A stretch of 64,000 bases of DNA from [Phialemoniopsis] sp. UDSM-2020 (taxonomy: Eukaryota; Ascomycota; Sordariomycetes; Thyridiales; Thyridiaceae). The DNA is taken from positions 868,001 through 932,000 of the forward strand of contig JAEILZ010000004.1 of NCBI GenBank assembly GCA_018873225.1, written 5' to 3'. Numbering within the stretch: position 1 is the stretch's first letter; every line of letters starts with the position of its first letter. The notes below the pieces were generated by a model. The model ran no database searches, was not told where the DNA came from, and saw nothing but the letters and a program-made list of their open reading frames with translations. Both the position numbers and the translations under genes were made by a program. Of this stretch, positions 35,817 through 47,287 are shown one piece after another.

Positions 35817-36130
35817 CTCGATTTCTGTGACTAGAGGTGATAGTGACTGGCCAAGACGCTTGGCGGGACGGCATGGGTTGAAGTGCTGGGCGCGCGGCGA
35901 TGTGGGCGGGGGAGCTGATGGATGTTGGTCCGGGGTAGAGGTGAGTCATCTCCATGCACTCCCCACATGCACCAAATGCGGCACAAGGGATCAGGTTGGG
36001 ATCCGGATGTGTTACGGCGTGGAAAGGGCGGCTACCCCAAAACGCCCAAACTCTACCGGATGTTCAGTACGGCAAGAAATCCCAATCGTGTAGCTCTGCA
36101 AAAACAACAGTTAGTATGACTTCGCGGCTA
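35817..36130. other. intergenic, no gene seen
   Basis: Promoter of the F-box gene and 3' flank of the next minus-strand gene; nothing recognised. Confidence 0.5.
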
Positions 36131-37522
36131 TCAAACAGGTTGCTTCCCACCTTGATACGCTAACCAATCCGGCCCGGTCCCCGTGTCATTCGCCCAAAGA
36201 CTCTCCAAAATGCTCAATGCCCTGTCCATGTTCTTTGACTTAACCTGGGAGCAAAAGTAGTTGAAAATGTGCCGTATTTCTTGACGGTCAGTGTCACCCA
36301 GTGCCTCGCACCCGGCCATGAACAGCGGAGGCGCGACAGCCACGGCGGGAGACGGCCGGCTTTGAGACGGTGTCATCAATCCAATGGAATGAATGATCGA
36401 TCGCACCGAGGTTTGCACAACATCAGAGTCTGGAGGTGATCCTCGAACTCTCCGCTCGATCAGTATCCTGGCCATACACAAGTAGGCCTCCGTCGAGGCT
36501 CTGAAGTCATTGACATCGAATTCCGAGAGCTCGGCCCGGACACCGGGGTAGAATGCAAGACCGTGAGAGGAGTGCAATATCTCGGCAGAGATCTGGTCGA
36601 GGCTAAGACTAAGGGCGTCGGCGTCATTGTCGAAATCTTCCTGGTTCAGAATGTAAAGAGGCGCGGACACGTTCAGTGAAGTGGAGTGGGACAGCTGGCG
36701 ACGTCGCTCCCATGCGGAAGCCCCTATCTCGCGAAATAGAATCGCTAACCGCGTTGGATATCCGAAGTGGTCGTCGCAAACGTCCAAAGCAAACTGCTCT
36801 GGCTCCGCAATGGTCCCTTGCGCCGTGTCCTGAACAACGCACTGGCCCGTGATCAATCCGGCCGAAGTGATGGATGTTAGTGACTCGAGATTCAGGTACC
36901 ACCGCGATAAGAATCGAATGATAGCTTCAAGCTCAGCGGTGGCGCTTGATGGACTGGCTGCATCTGCATGGCGGACGTTTGCGAGCAAAGCTTTTGCACC
37001 CTCAGCATGGACGCGCCAAGTCCCGGACTGGACCTCGCCGGACGCAACGCTGACGAGGCAGAGCATCAGCGAGGCCGCCAGTAATCCCGCTCTGCTGCTG
37101 CGGCTGCCTCGGAGCAGTTCTGCCTGGAACGCCGACAAGCTTCGACCGACATATTGCGATATCGTCGCGTCGCTGACATCGACCGTCGAAGGGTTCCGAA
37201 GCGTCGATTGATGCACCGCCGAGAAAGCCAATGTGGCGTACAGTAACGGCGGGCTCTGCAGCGCCAAGGGCACGACAGTGTTGCAGAAGAGCCTCTGGCC
37301 GTGCAGGGAGGAGATGACGGTCGACGACGCCTCGCGCACAAAGTGGTCAAGAAGGCCACGCTCTGAGCGCCGAAGCCATGACAGAGGCTGCAGCGCCCGT
37401 AGTATGCGATCGTCGCCACGCCCTCCAGAGGGCACCAGGGTCGATTGCTGTCCGCGATGGCGGTTGAGGCTTTTTCGTTGTCGTCGCTGCCGTCTCCTCT
37501 GCTCGTCGGCAAGACGTTCCAT
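36131..37522 (-). CDS. fungal-specific transcription-factor-domain protein lacking a zinc cluster
   Basis: One uninterrupted frame of 463 aa. The sequence matches the regulatory domain of the Fungal_trans_2 kind that usually follows a Zn2Cys6 cluster: LLDHFVREASSTVIS, LFCNTVVPLALQSPPLLYATLAFSAVH, GLLAASLMLCLVSVASGE, WRVHAEGAKALL, IRFLSRWYLNLESL. The N-terminus has only a basic stretch (RRRQRRQRKSLNRHR) and no cysteine cluster, and no upstream exon with one was found in 37523-37845. It may act as a partner or negative regulator without its own DNA-binding domain, or have lost it. Close family relatives without a zinc cluster do occur in fungi. Confidence 0.75.
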   Translation of the reverse strand: MERLADEQRRRQRRQRKSLNRHRGQQSTLVPSGGRGDDRILRALQPLSWLRRSERGLLDHFVREASSTVISSLHGQRLFCNTVVPLALQSPPLLYATLAFSAVHQSTLRNPSTVDVSDATISQYVGRSLSAFQAELLRGSRSSRAGLLAASLMLCLVSVASGEVQSGTWRVHAEGAKALLANVRHADAASPSSATAELEAIIRFLSRWYLNLESLTSITSAGLITGQCVVQDTAQGTIAEPEQFALDVCDDHFGYPTRLAILFREIGASAWERRRQLSHSTSLNVSAPLYILNQEDFDNDADALSLSLDQISAEILHSSHGLAFYPGVRAELSEFDVNDFRASTEAYLCMARILIERRVRGSPPDSDVVQTSVRSIIHSIGLMTPSQSRPSPAVAVAPPLFMAGCEALGDTDRQEIRHIFNYFCSQVKSKNMDRALSILESLWANDTGTGPDWLAYQGGKQPV

Positions 37523-37845
37523 TTTGGGCGAGGAGTTGTGGAAAGTGAAAGAGAGTTGAGTGGGGACGAAACTGGCGGCAGGGATTCATATTAATTGCTA
37601 GCTCAAGTCCCGGAGATCCGCACTAGTAACGCACCCTGACTTGCCATGTCGGCCTTGGCGTGTTCTCAGGTCTATTCCGAGAGGGTTCTGTCAGGAGAGA
37701 CCCACGTCTTCCGAGGAAGGTCAATATTCCAGGGGCATATTTCCATCAGAAAGACTTGGCGTGTTAAGACACCATATGCGTGATCCTACGGAGGGCTGAC
37801 TTTCGGGTACGCCTTTAGACCACCAAGGATAAGACAGTAATCATC
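37523..37845. other. divergent promoter region, no gene seen
   Basis: Between the minus-strand regulator-like gene and the aminopeptidase. No missing zinc-cluster exon is found here. Confidence 0.5.
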
Positions 37846-40800
37846 ATGGCTCACCAGCTTCTGCCCAAGGAGTAAGCATTGATGACCATCAACGGCTCAG
37901 CCAGATTCACTAATGTAACAATACAGTGTCCGTCCGACACATTATGAGCTCGAGCTCTTCAATATCTGTCTTCAAGAGCCTTTCACATACGAAGGCAGTG
38001 TGTTCATTCACCTCACGGTTAAAAAACAAACGGACACAGTCTGGTTGAACGGCAAAGGGCTGAACATCCTCGAAGCCCACATCATTGGTGACGATGATGG
38101 TACCATTATCAGCCATGTGCAGACAGCCCATGATGAAGCGCTGGAGCGGATCATGCTGCGTTTTGCCTCGCCTATTCTTGGGTCCACGCAGCTGAGGATC
38201 CATTTCAACGGACTGGTAGACACCTCATTGACCGGATTTTATCGTACATCCGCTCGCGTCGGCAAGGAGAGAAAATACGTCTTTAGTACTCAATTCGAAT
38301 CTTGCCATGCGCGAAGGGCATTTCCATGCTTCGACGAGCCGGGGCTAAAGGCGACGTTCGACCTTCGAATTCAGGCCCCTCAACACCTTACCGTCTTGGC
38401 AAACATGCCTGAGAAGCATGTTGATAAGATGGAAGACGGTACTCAGATCATTGCTTTTGAGAGAACGCCTGTTATGAGCACCTATGTGAGCTCAATTCCC
38501 TTAGTTGTCTCACACTTGATACAATCCTAACACCATTGGCTCACAGCTTCTCGCATGGGCTATCGGAGAATTCGAGTACATCGAAGCACTGACAGAGCGA
38601 GTCCACGTTGGGAGAAGGATACCAGTGCGGGCATACACGACTAAAAGCCTGATAACGTCGGCAAAGTATGCATTGGAGCACTCGTGTCGTGTTCTCGACT
38701 ACTTTGCCGACATATTCGACATGGACTACCCCTTGCCAAAACTTGATCTTGTCTGCATCCCGCAATATGTAAGACAATCAAATACATATTGAATCAGGTA
38801 GATTTGGAGCTGACAAGCAAACACCATCAGGCCATGGGAGCTATGGAGAATTGGGGATTGCTGACGTTTGAGGCTCCTGCCATGTTGTATGACGAGGCAA
38901 CCTCGACACTCGACAACAAGGAGCGAGCTAGCTATGTGATTGCACATGGTAAGACTGCCTTGGAACCGTAAACTTGTGCAGTACTGACTTGCAAGCGTCA
39001 GAAATTGCACACCAATGGTTCGGTAACCTCGTTACTATGGAGTGGTGGAATGACCTTTGGCTCAAGGAAGGCTTCGCCACGTGGGTGGGTTGGCACGCAG
39101 CAGACCACTTCCATCCCGGTACGTCTACACCTCTGACAATTATTGATATTGCGAGTCTGATCTCATTATATCAGAGTGGAATGTTTGGCAGAAGTTTTAT
39201 GTAAGTCACAACCTTCTGCAGCTGAACTGGTGTGCTTTTTAATCATCTTTGAAGTGCGAGCGTCTGCAAACCGCGTACCAGCTCGACTCCCTCCGCGCCT
39301 CCCATCCCATCGACGTTGACGTCAAGAACGGGCCGGATATCGACGAAGTTTATGACGATATCAGCTACCTCAAGGGAAGCTCTGTCGTCCGAATGCTAGA
39401 TGGCTATCTTGGCAGGGACGTCTTCCTCAGGGGGGTCGGCACCTACCTAAAGGAGTATGCTTACAGTAAGCCAAGCAGGATTGACATTTACGGGGAACGT
39501 TCTAACGAATTCAGAAAATGCCTTGTCAAAAGACTTGTGGCGCCATCTCAGCCAGGCCTCGGGAAAGGATGTTGAGTTATTCATGGTAAGTCTACCGAAA
39601 TGGTTTACTTACGAGATGGGTCTCTTACTCACACGCCCTACTGCAGGATGACTGGATCCGAAGAATGGGTTACCCGGTAGTCAGTGTCGATGTACAGGAA
39701 AGCAGAGTGCATATCTCGCAGAGTCGATTTCTCCTCACAGCCGACTTGACCGCCGATGAACAAGACATGCAGTGGTGGATACCCCTCGATCTTTCCGGGG
39801 AGACTGATGGTGGCCTTGCAGCTTCGGAGGCACAAGCAACAGAGGTGCAACTAGAGTCAAAGTGGCCAGGCATCGAAAACGTGAAGAGGCTTGCGAAGCT
39901 CAACCGGAACCAAACAGGTTTCTTCGTTACCAACTACTCTCCGGACATCTTACAACAGATGATTCAGCATCATGAACAACTGGATCTTGGACAGAAGCTT
40001 TCTCTCCTGGCCGACCTAACGTCTCTCCAGATAGCAGGCCATCGAAGTGTCACCGACCTTCTGTCGCTTATGCAGGGCTTGCGCACAGAGACTGATTATT
40101 TGTATGTCATACAGACATTGACATAGCCATGACCTGCAAGACTGACTTGAGATATACAGCGTGTGGCTCCAGATATCTAGATCGCTCGATGTGATCTCTT
40201 CTACCTTTTCGGGGGATGATACGCTGCGCCGAGGTCTGCAAAACTTCACATTATGCTTGCTCGATAACATCCTGCCGACAGTAGACTGGGAGGTGCGAGA
40301 AGGAGAGAGCCACATCGTAACTAAGATGAGAAGTGTGATATTGAAACTGGCTGGCTACGCAGGTCACGAAGCGTAGGTGTCCTCGAGCACCCATGCTGAA
40401 CGAAGTGAAACTAACAGACACAGAACGATATCTGAAGCGCTGCAACTATTCGAGGAACACAGAAATCACAACAAACCGTTACACAGTAGCCTCACTCTTC
40501 CAGTGTTTTCGATCGTCAGCAAGCAGCTTGGGCTCGAAGGTTACCGGCAGCTGAAATCGATCTACGTCACGGCTCCGTCCACCTCAATCGACCTTAAAGA
40601 GACTTGTGTCCGCGTTCTCGGATCGACTTCCTCTGATGAAGCTCTTCAATATTACTTACCGTTTCTCTTATCAGACGAGATGCAAGTCGGAGACTTGACC
40701 ACGGCTGCCGGCCCCATCGCGGCAGACTCGCGCGCGCGTATGGCTTTCTGGGACTGGTTTGAGGAGAATCTAGACTCCCTACTGCGAAAAGTCGGCGGCA

Positions 40801-41030
40801 GTCTTCAGCCGCTGGACAGATTTCTCAGACAAGTACTAGGTGGCTATGCGGAGGATGGGATGGAAGACCGGGTGAAGCAGTTTTTCGCGAAGAAGGATTG
40901 TGAGAAGCTGGGATTTGTGAGGGGCCTGGAGGTCGTTGCGGAGAAGATCAAGGGGAACACTGCCTATCGCAGGAGGGAGGAGGGAGTGTTGCTCAAGTGG
41001 CTACAAAATAAGGGATGCCTAGATGAGTAG
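37846..41030 (+). CDS. M1-family zinc aminopeptidase
   Basis: Eleven exons give 874 aa: 37846-37871, 37927-38485, 38547-38768, 38831-38948, 39002-39118, 39175-39200, 39255-39465, 39515-39585, 39647-40101, 40160-40372 and 40424-41030. Exons 1 and 6 are only 26 nt. The exopeptidase motif GAMEN lies at residues 272-276. The zinc site HEIAH is at 308-312 (split by intron 4 at its Glu codon), with the third ligand in WLKEG at 331. Domain order is the N-terminal beta domain ([10 protein letters not shown]), the catalytic domain, and a C-terminal helical ERAP1-like domain (about 530-874). It removes neutral or basic N-terminal residues from peptides in the cytosol or vacuole, like yeast Aap1/Ape2. 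No signal peptide. Length fits the family. Confidence 0.92.
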
Positions 41031-41478
41031 GAGGCATAATTGGGAGATAGATGCTGATCAAGCTCAATTGACCGGCCACTGCGCTATGATGCCGTGTTAA
41101 AGACTCGGCGATGATGTGAAAGATACCGCGCTCCGGGTGGATCAGACCCGATTATGGCGGACTGGTCCAGCGCGGTCAGAGTCGGCTAGCCCGGTTCTCA
41201 GAGGGCGCCAGTGAAAGGCGTACAGGGCCAATCACCCCATATTCCGCGCTGGACCAAGCACCAAAAAGGGAACACAGCAGCAAGATGCGGAGTTGGTACA
41301 CCGACCAAACTGTGATGACACCATATTTAATTCGGCTCGACTCCGCCGTTTCCAGCCGATGTCGGGCGGGGCGGGGTCTTTTCTCGAGATAATTTAGTGG
41401 CCGAACCCATTTGAACCCTTCAAAAAGGAAACCCGCGCCGCCGTCGTCCACCGATTAAAAACAAGCCCCGAGGATCCA
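41031..41478. other. intergenic, no gene seen
   Basis: 3' flank of the aminopeptidase and promoter of the RidA-family gene. Nothing recognised. Confidence 0.5.
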
Positions 41479-42093
41479 ATGCTATCGCGCACCTTCTTGA
41501 CCGCACTCCCACGCCGAACCCCAATCGCCTCTGTACCTTCACTCCTATCCCGTCGCCGCTTCCACGCCACACCGATCACCATGTCGAGCAATATCCAGAC
41601 CATCATCAGCGACGAGCTGCCCGCTGCTCTCGGCCCCTACGTACGTCATTCACCACCCCTCACCATCCCCTCCGGACCCTTGTGCGCTAGCTAACGGGCG
41701 AATTCATTTGTGCAGTCCCACGCCGTCAAGGCCGGCGGCTTCGCTTTCCTGTCGGGCAACATCCCCATCACCAAAGCCGGCGACGTTGTGCCCGGCGGCG
41801 CCTCGGAGCAGACCGACCAGGTGTGCAAGAACATTGTCCTCGCCCTCAAGGCCTGCGGCACCGAGCTGCCCAAGGTCGTCAAGGTCAACGTACGTTGTCT
41901 CTTTCTCAGCCCCACTACAATCCATGGCTAATGTCCGACATGACAGATCTTCCTGGCCGACATGGGCGACTTTGCCGCCGTCAACGAGGTCTACGGCAAG
42001 TACTTTGCCCACAAGCCCGCCCGCAGCTGCGTCGCTGTCAAGGAGCTGCCCAAGAAGGTTCTGGTCGAGATCGAGTGCATCGCCGCCTTGTAA
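41479..42093 (+). CDS. RidA/YjgF family protein, mitochondrial (Mmf1-like)
   Basis: Three exons, 41479-41640, 41716-41889 and 41947-42093, give 160 aa. Residues 1-34 are Arg/Ser/Leu-rich with no acidic residue, a mitochondrial presequence. The mature part starts near MSSNIQTII and shows the family landmarks: [22 protein letters not shown], the trimer-interface run [34 protein letters not shown], and the signature [25 protein letters not shown] with the arginine that binds the substrate carboxylate. RidA proteins hydrolyse reactive 2-aminoacrylate and related enamines. In yeast, Mmf1 (mitochondrial) supports branched-chain amino-acid metabolism. A second in-frame ATG at 41581 (residue 35) could yield a cytosolic form. 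Confidence 0.92.
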
Positions 42094-42525
42094 AAGGAGC
42101 TAGGGACAGGCATAGACAGCTCATCACAGATGAGGGATTAGATAAAAGCAAAATAAATCACGATAAACCACACCTGACAGCTCCTGGCCTACCAGCGACG
42201 CGGCAATTCTGCTTTGCAAAAGACGCGCTTGCGTGATTCTGAACCCCACAGCACAGCAAACCCAGAGCTTCGATTTAGCGTTAACTATCGCCAGTTTCGA
42301 TCGCATGTCTCCACTCTGTCGGCATCACTTTCCTCTTCTTTTTTTCTTCTCTTTCCCCCACGCCTACCCTGCCTTTCGTGCTTCCCCACATTGGCAATCT
42401 CGTCGCTGTGTCTTTCCTTGTATATTCTCTCATCTGCCACCCGCGCAATTGGGACTGGGAGTTCGGTCCCAACTTCCTCTTTCCCTCCAGTCCTTGTCTT
42501 CCCCTACTTCTCATATGGAAATACG
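42094..42525. promoter_or_regulatory. promoter region with pyrimidine tract
   Basis: Upstream of the Zn2Cys6 gene. A long CT-rich tract (about 42326-42362) is the kind often found near fungal transcription starts. No gene is recognised. Confidence 0.45.
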
Positions 42526-44879
42526 ATGAGCGATGGTAACCGAGCAGGTCGAACCATCTCCAAATCCCGCCGTCCCCGGAACCGCACCCTCCTGGGCTGC
42601 CTGACTTGCCGGCTCCGCCATGTCAAATGTTCGCTGGAGCGCCCAGCATGTCAGAATTGCGTACGGCTATCCCTGCAGTGTGCAGGCTATGGCGGGAAGC
42701 TCAAGTGGCTCAACTATGGGTGCCGCAATGGCAAAAATATGCCCCTGAAAGATGGTATCGAAGATGATGGCGAGCGTGGTGCTGGTCGCCGTGAGATCTT
42801 TAGCTGTAAGTCATATCGCACCTGCTGTTGTCTTCCATTGTCTATGCGATATATGTGATTGTTGACCCGTCGTGGCTGTGATCAGTGGTTGATAGAAGGC
42901 GCATGTCGCGATACATGACGGAAGAGTTTGGTAGTCCCAGCGAACAAGAACTTTCTCGTGTCCTGCACAAAGCTCTCGATACACTCGAGCAATGGGGCGA
43001 TGACATTCTCTCCGTGGATGCCTTTAGTGGTGGCCTGAATAGGACTCAGTCCGTGGGCCCATTTGGTATATTCGACTCCAGGTCTCCTTTCCTCTGTACA
43101 GCAGAAGCATCCGATGCTTTATCCTCACCTCCGTCAAGTCCAGAGCCCGACTTGCAGCAGGCCGGCGATACCGATACCATCCATGTTGCGAATTTCATAT
43201 CGCCGGTCCCGTTGGACAATCATGATGGACAGCATAGTGATTTGTCACTCGATCCAAGACTTGATGCTGATCGAACATCCAACATACATGCTACCCCATC
43301 TGAAGACGATGTTGCCCTTGTTACGGGAACATACAGCCCCCATCAGACGTATGATTCTTATTCGTCTGCCGCGGATGTCATTGTCAGCAGGACACCACTA
43401 GACTTCACTCAGTGCATCTACCGACCACCCCCCGATGACCAGTCGGAGCTCATCGACACAGGCCAAGGTATCACTCGCTCTCAGACACCTTGGCAAGACC
43501 TTCTACTTCCCATCGACCAGCCTACATCTTCCGAGATTCGGATGCTTCTCTCTCATTTCTCGTCCCACCTGTCGCATCTGCTCCCTCCACTCCGCTCCAA
43601 GGTCGGTCTCGATCGTGCCCTTTTGTGCTTCGGCAAGGTTAGTGTACTTGGTGACGCCCCCATAGACCTGTGCGCTGTGCTATACAGCATGCTCGCTCTG
43701 AGTGCGGCGCATATGGGGTCCGTCTTCCGGGGACTTGAGATCGACGAACCTTACGGTTTCCGAGTGGAAGCACCCGCAAAAGGGGAGTGGCATGCGTCGG
43801 CTGAGCGATACGCACGGTTGACGAGCAACTCTCTGGACTTCAAGTTGCGCGAAGAACTCTCGCGAGCAGAGCAGAAGAACATCTTGATCACCTTGCTGAA
43901 CATGATGACCACAACAGTGAGCCGTCAACCTTGTCCAGTCTTTGTTTTATCGAGCTAAGAGAAAGATTAGGAGCTTTCGAATCTTTACGCACCATCGTCA
44001 GATCTTGTATCACAATGCGTGCGATTCTTGCAGAAAGTCTTGGTAAACATCCCAGTCTCACCGGTCAAGTCTAAGACATTACTCGCGCTCGAGTACCTGC
44101 TACTGCAACAATGTGTCTTGGAAATCTCGGCATCCGCCATTACGTCCCCTTCATCACGACCGTTAAGCTTCGCTTTCACAATTGCCGAGCATCTCCAAAT
44201 GCTCCCAACATGGCAGCAATATCCTGACTTAAATATGGGAAGTGGAGAGATTCCCGGTGGAATCGATAGAACCAACGTATCACTGACCGAGCTGCGACGG
44301 GAAACGGACTCGCCGCTACCGCCTTCCCTTCTTCGGCTCATCCTTGAGAACACTTCATTGTGCGAGAAGATCAGGCGGTCAAACGGAGCAATACAATACA
44401 CAGAAGAGGTCGACGCATTAGAACATAGAATCAGCACTTGGGTGTCAACATATGGGGTAGGGGATGATAGTGACCTACCAGGTGACTTCACCGACGATAG
44501 CATGAGCGGCGAGGACGAAGACGGCAGCACCTACAGCAGTACCATCAGCCAGGCATCAGATGCCACATCTCCCCAAGCCGTCGCGGCCGCCGTACTCACT
44601 GGAGCATACCACACGGCACTTCTGCTCCTGTTCTTCAAGTTTACGAAACCGACAAATCGGATGCTCCTGCAGCCCTTGGTGCGCAAGCTGATGAGGATGT
44701 TGGGGGCGTATATGCGAGATGTCGAAGACTCTGACGATGATGATGGCGCGGGCCCACGGATTGTTTGGCTGCTGAGGGTGCTTGAGAGCGTGGGAATTGA
44801 GGGTTCCAAGGACAAGAAGGAGGTGGGAGCCTTGTGGGAGCTGGTCAGGGGCGCTGGGTGGCGGGTGCCTAGGCAGTGA
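42526..44879 (+). CDS. Zn2Cys6 transcription factor, Fungal_trans_2 type
   Basis: Three exons, 42526-42805, 42886-43916 and 43971-44879, give 739 aa. The zinc cluster has cysteines at residues 25, 28, 35, 42, 45 and 52 (C-x2-C-x6-C-x6-C-x2-C-x6-C), preceded by a basic arm (KSRRPRNR). A disordered, Ser/Asp-rich region follows (about 43020-43500). The regulatory domain starts near SEIRMLLSHFSSHLSHLLPPL and includes ALYSMLALSAAHMG-like helices. Exon 2/3 joins as LLNMMTTT-ELSNLY. An acidic segment (residues about 605-625) and a helical C-terminus end the protein. Nuclear; target genes unknown. Confidence 0.88.
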
Positions 44880-45355
44880 AAATGAAGCACAGGGCACCAG
44901 GGTCACCCTTAGGAGGAGATACCCTTCATAAGGAAGTTTAGCAAGCTTTAATTCTCAAGGAACGACGAGATGGTGCAGCGGTGAGAGCAAAGTCAACTCC
45001 ATTCGAAATCAGCTAAGACCACCATCCCCCTTCAGAAACGTCCGCAAGCCCCTGCCAGGTCCTGAGTTCGATTCGACCCTTCTGCAAATGACTACAGGGG
45101 GCGTGTCGAACAGATGAAGGTCCGGGCGAGGCTTAGTGAGAGGCGCACAAACAAATACCGCAGTTGTTGAGAACAACACTGAACCCGAAAGGGACGGGGC
45201 GCAAAGTAGCCACAAAGGTGGGCTTGGGCCTAAAGGTAGTACCGCGGGCATTACCTTTTTGCCATTCTTTCCATTCTTTTAATATGTTTTTATTGCATGA
45301 GCATTCTGTATTATATCTGCAAATAGTGCACCCGTTGGTATAATTATCGTCGCTC
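44880..45355. other. intergenic, no gene seen
   Basis: Tail-to-tail spacer between the Zn2Cys6 gene and the permease. A tRNA-like stretch at about 44963-45080 was examined and rejected (see the rejected list). Confidence 0.5.
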
Positions 45356-47287
45356 TTAATGCGAGGCAGAGTCCTGTACATCCCCTACAACCCCCTTTTC
45401 CGGCCCCTTGACAGCAACATGCTGATCCTCTGCATCACGCGACTGAGGCATTCCCTCAATCATATTCTCCAGCTCAGTGGTGTGTGTAAAGTCCACCGGG
45501 AAGATCATGTGCAGCGCCCAGGCGAGGAAGCCGGCTGTAGACACAAGTGTCAGTCAATCAATTCCTATGTTCAGAAAGCCAGGCCCATTATGCTCTTACC
45601 GATGAAAAAGCCAAAGACAAAAGTGAGATTATAAAAGTTGACGGCTCCCTCGCTGACGCTGACGGACGTGTCCACCGATGCGACGAAGCCCGGCAAGCTG
45701 GGCGCCACGCCGACGACCCACGCGACGACACTGCGCCAGTTGACACCCTTGGTGTACCAGTAGACGGACTTGCTCGATTTTTCGTACAGGTCCGGGACGT
45801 GGAAGCGCCGCTTCTGGATGATGTAGTAGTTGGCGCAGAGAAGGCCGATCAGGGGGCCGATGAAGACAGCGTAGGCGCTCAGGACGGTAAGGAATCTGTG
45901 TTCGTCAGAGAATCGTCAGCATCAATGCTCACTCAACGGTGAAAGAGTGACTTCATTAGAAGGCTTACGTGGAACCACTAGCGAGCTGCTGCCACGGGTT
46001 AGGCACTACGCTCAGCGCAGCCAGGATGTACGCGCCGCGACGCAGGTTGATGTACTTGGGAAACACGGCAGCGACGTCGAGACCACCGGCCAGCACGTTG
46101 CCCATCACATTGATGGACAACTGCGCAACAATGAACGCGAGTCCCAGGAAGAAGGTCGCCGCACGAGCACCCGCCTCTCCCGAAGTGTGCATAGCTCCGT
46201 CCTGGATGGCGACGAGCAGGGTGTACGGGTCCCACAGGGGCTCGCCGCCGCCGTAGCGCTGCTGCGTCGCGGCTGTAACGAGGATGCCGCAGATGCCAGT
46301 GAAACCGCACGAGATGATGTACGAGATCAACTGGCTGGAAATGACCTGGCTCGGCCGCTGTGCGAAGCGGGTGTAGTCATTCTGGTTGAGTACGCCTGCG
46401 GCAGCAGCACCCAGTACGCTCATCATGCCACTACAAGTCGCCCAGCCAAGCGCGGAACCCTCGAGCACAATCTCGTCTCCGAACGCAGCGCCTAAACTCT
46501 CGCCCTTGTCCCGCGTGCCCATGGCCCAGCCGAGCAGGCAGATAAACGCGACAAGCGACACCCCGGTGCCGACGTGGAAGTAGAGCTGCAGCTTGTGCGG
46601 GCGGAACCAGATGAAGACGCAGCAGATGACGTTGAAGAGGAAGTAGCCCAGGAACTCGGCGCTCGTGATACCGATGTTTTCGGGGAGGCGGTTGGGGATG
46701 CGCTCGTCGAGGCCGGGCCAGATGGAGCGCAGGCAGACAAAGACCATCTTGCCGCCGATGACGGCCTGGACACCGTACCAGACGAAGGAGAGGAGGATGC
46801 GGTTCAGAATAGGGAAGTAGGCTCCGTAGACACCTGCGGTATGTTACGATGATAAGATGATGCTATTGCAAGGAGTATGAGGAACGAGAGGACCTACCCC
46901 AGACAGAGCGAGACACAATGGGGTATCCCAGATGGCTCTTGGCTCCAGAGATCGAGTTGAGCACAGCGAAGATGCCGACAAGAACGGATCCAAAGATGAT
47001 GACAATGATTGCTTGCCACCAGTTGAGACCGACGGCGAGCAGCGACGCGCCAGTCTGGTAGGTGCTGATGTTGACATTCACGAGGAACCACAACTCAAAG
47101 AATTGGATCCAACCTTGACAGAAGGTCAGCCAATCAATATTATGCCCAACATCTTAAGGAATCACATACCCCAAGTCTGCCTTTCCGGAGGAACAGGCCT
47201 CAGATCCTCATTCACCCACTGCTTGCCAGCCTGCTCATTTTCGGGCAGCTCGAGATACCGTAGGGCTCTGCGAAGTACCGAAGTCAT
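45356..47287 (-). CDS. NCS1 family permease (uracil/allantoin/hydantoin type)
   Basis: Five exons on the minus strand give 557 aa: 47287-47170, 47113-46898, 46833-45969, 45895-45600 and 45534-45356. About 12 hydrophobic helices are seen. Family landmarks include the N-terminal LRPVPPERQTWGWIQFFELWFLVN, GAYFPILNRILLSFVWYGVQ, QNDYTRFA, and YYIIQKRRFHVPDLY near the end. NCS1 carriers move uracil, allantoin, cytosine, thiamine or hydantoins into the cell with H+ or Na+. The substrate is not fixed by sequence, but the gene diverges from a hydantoinase/DUF917 gene across 843 bp, which suggests a cyclic amide such as a hydantoin or related ring. Plasma membrane. The C-terminal tail is hydrophilic. 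Confidence 0.9.

Noticed and set aside
44963..45080. tRNA-like stretch with an A-box-like TGGTGCAGCGG and a B-box-like AGTTCGATTCG
   Set aside because: The bases around the TTCGATT loop do not pair into a T stem, no acceptor stem closes, and the spacing between the two boxes is too long for an ordinary tRNA. At best it is a decayed tRNA-derived sequence.
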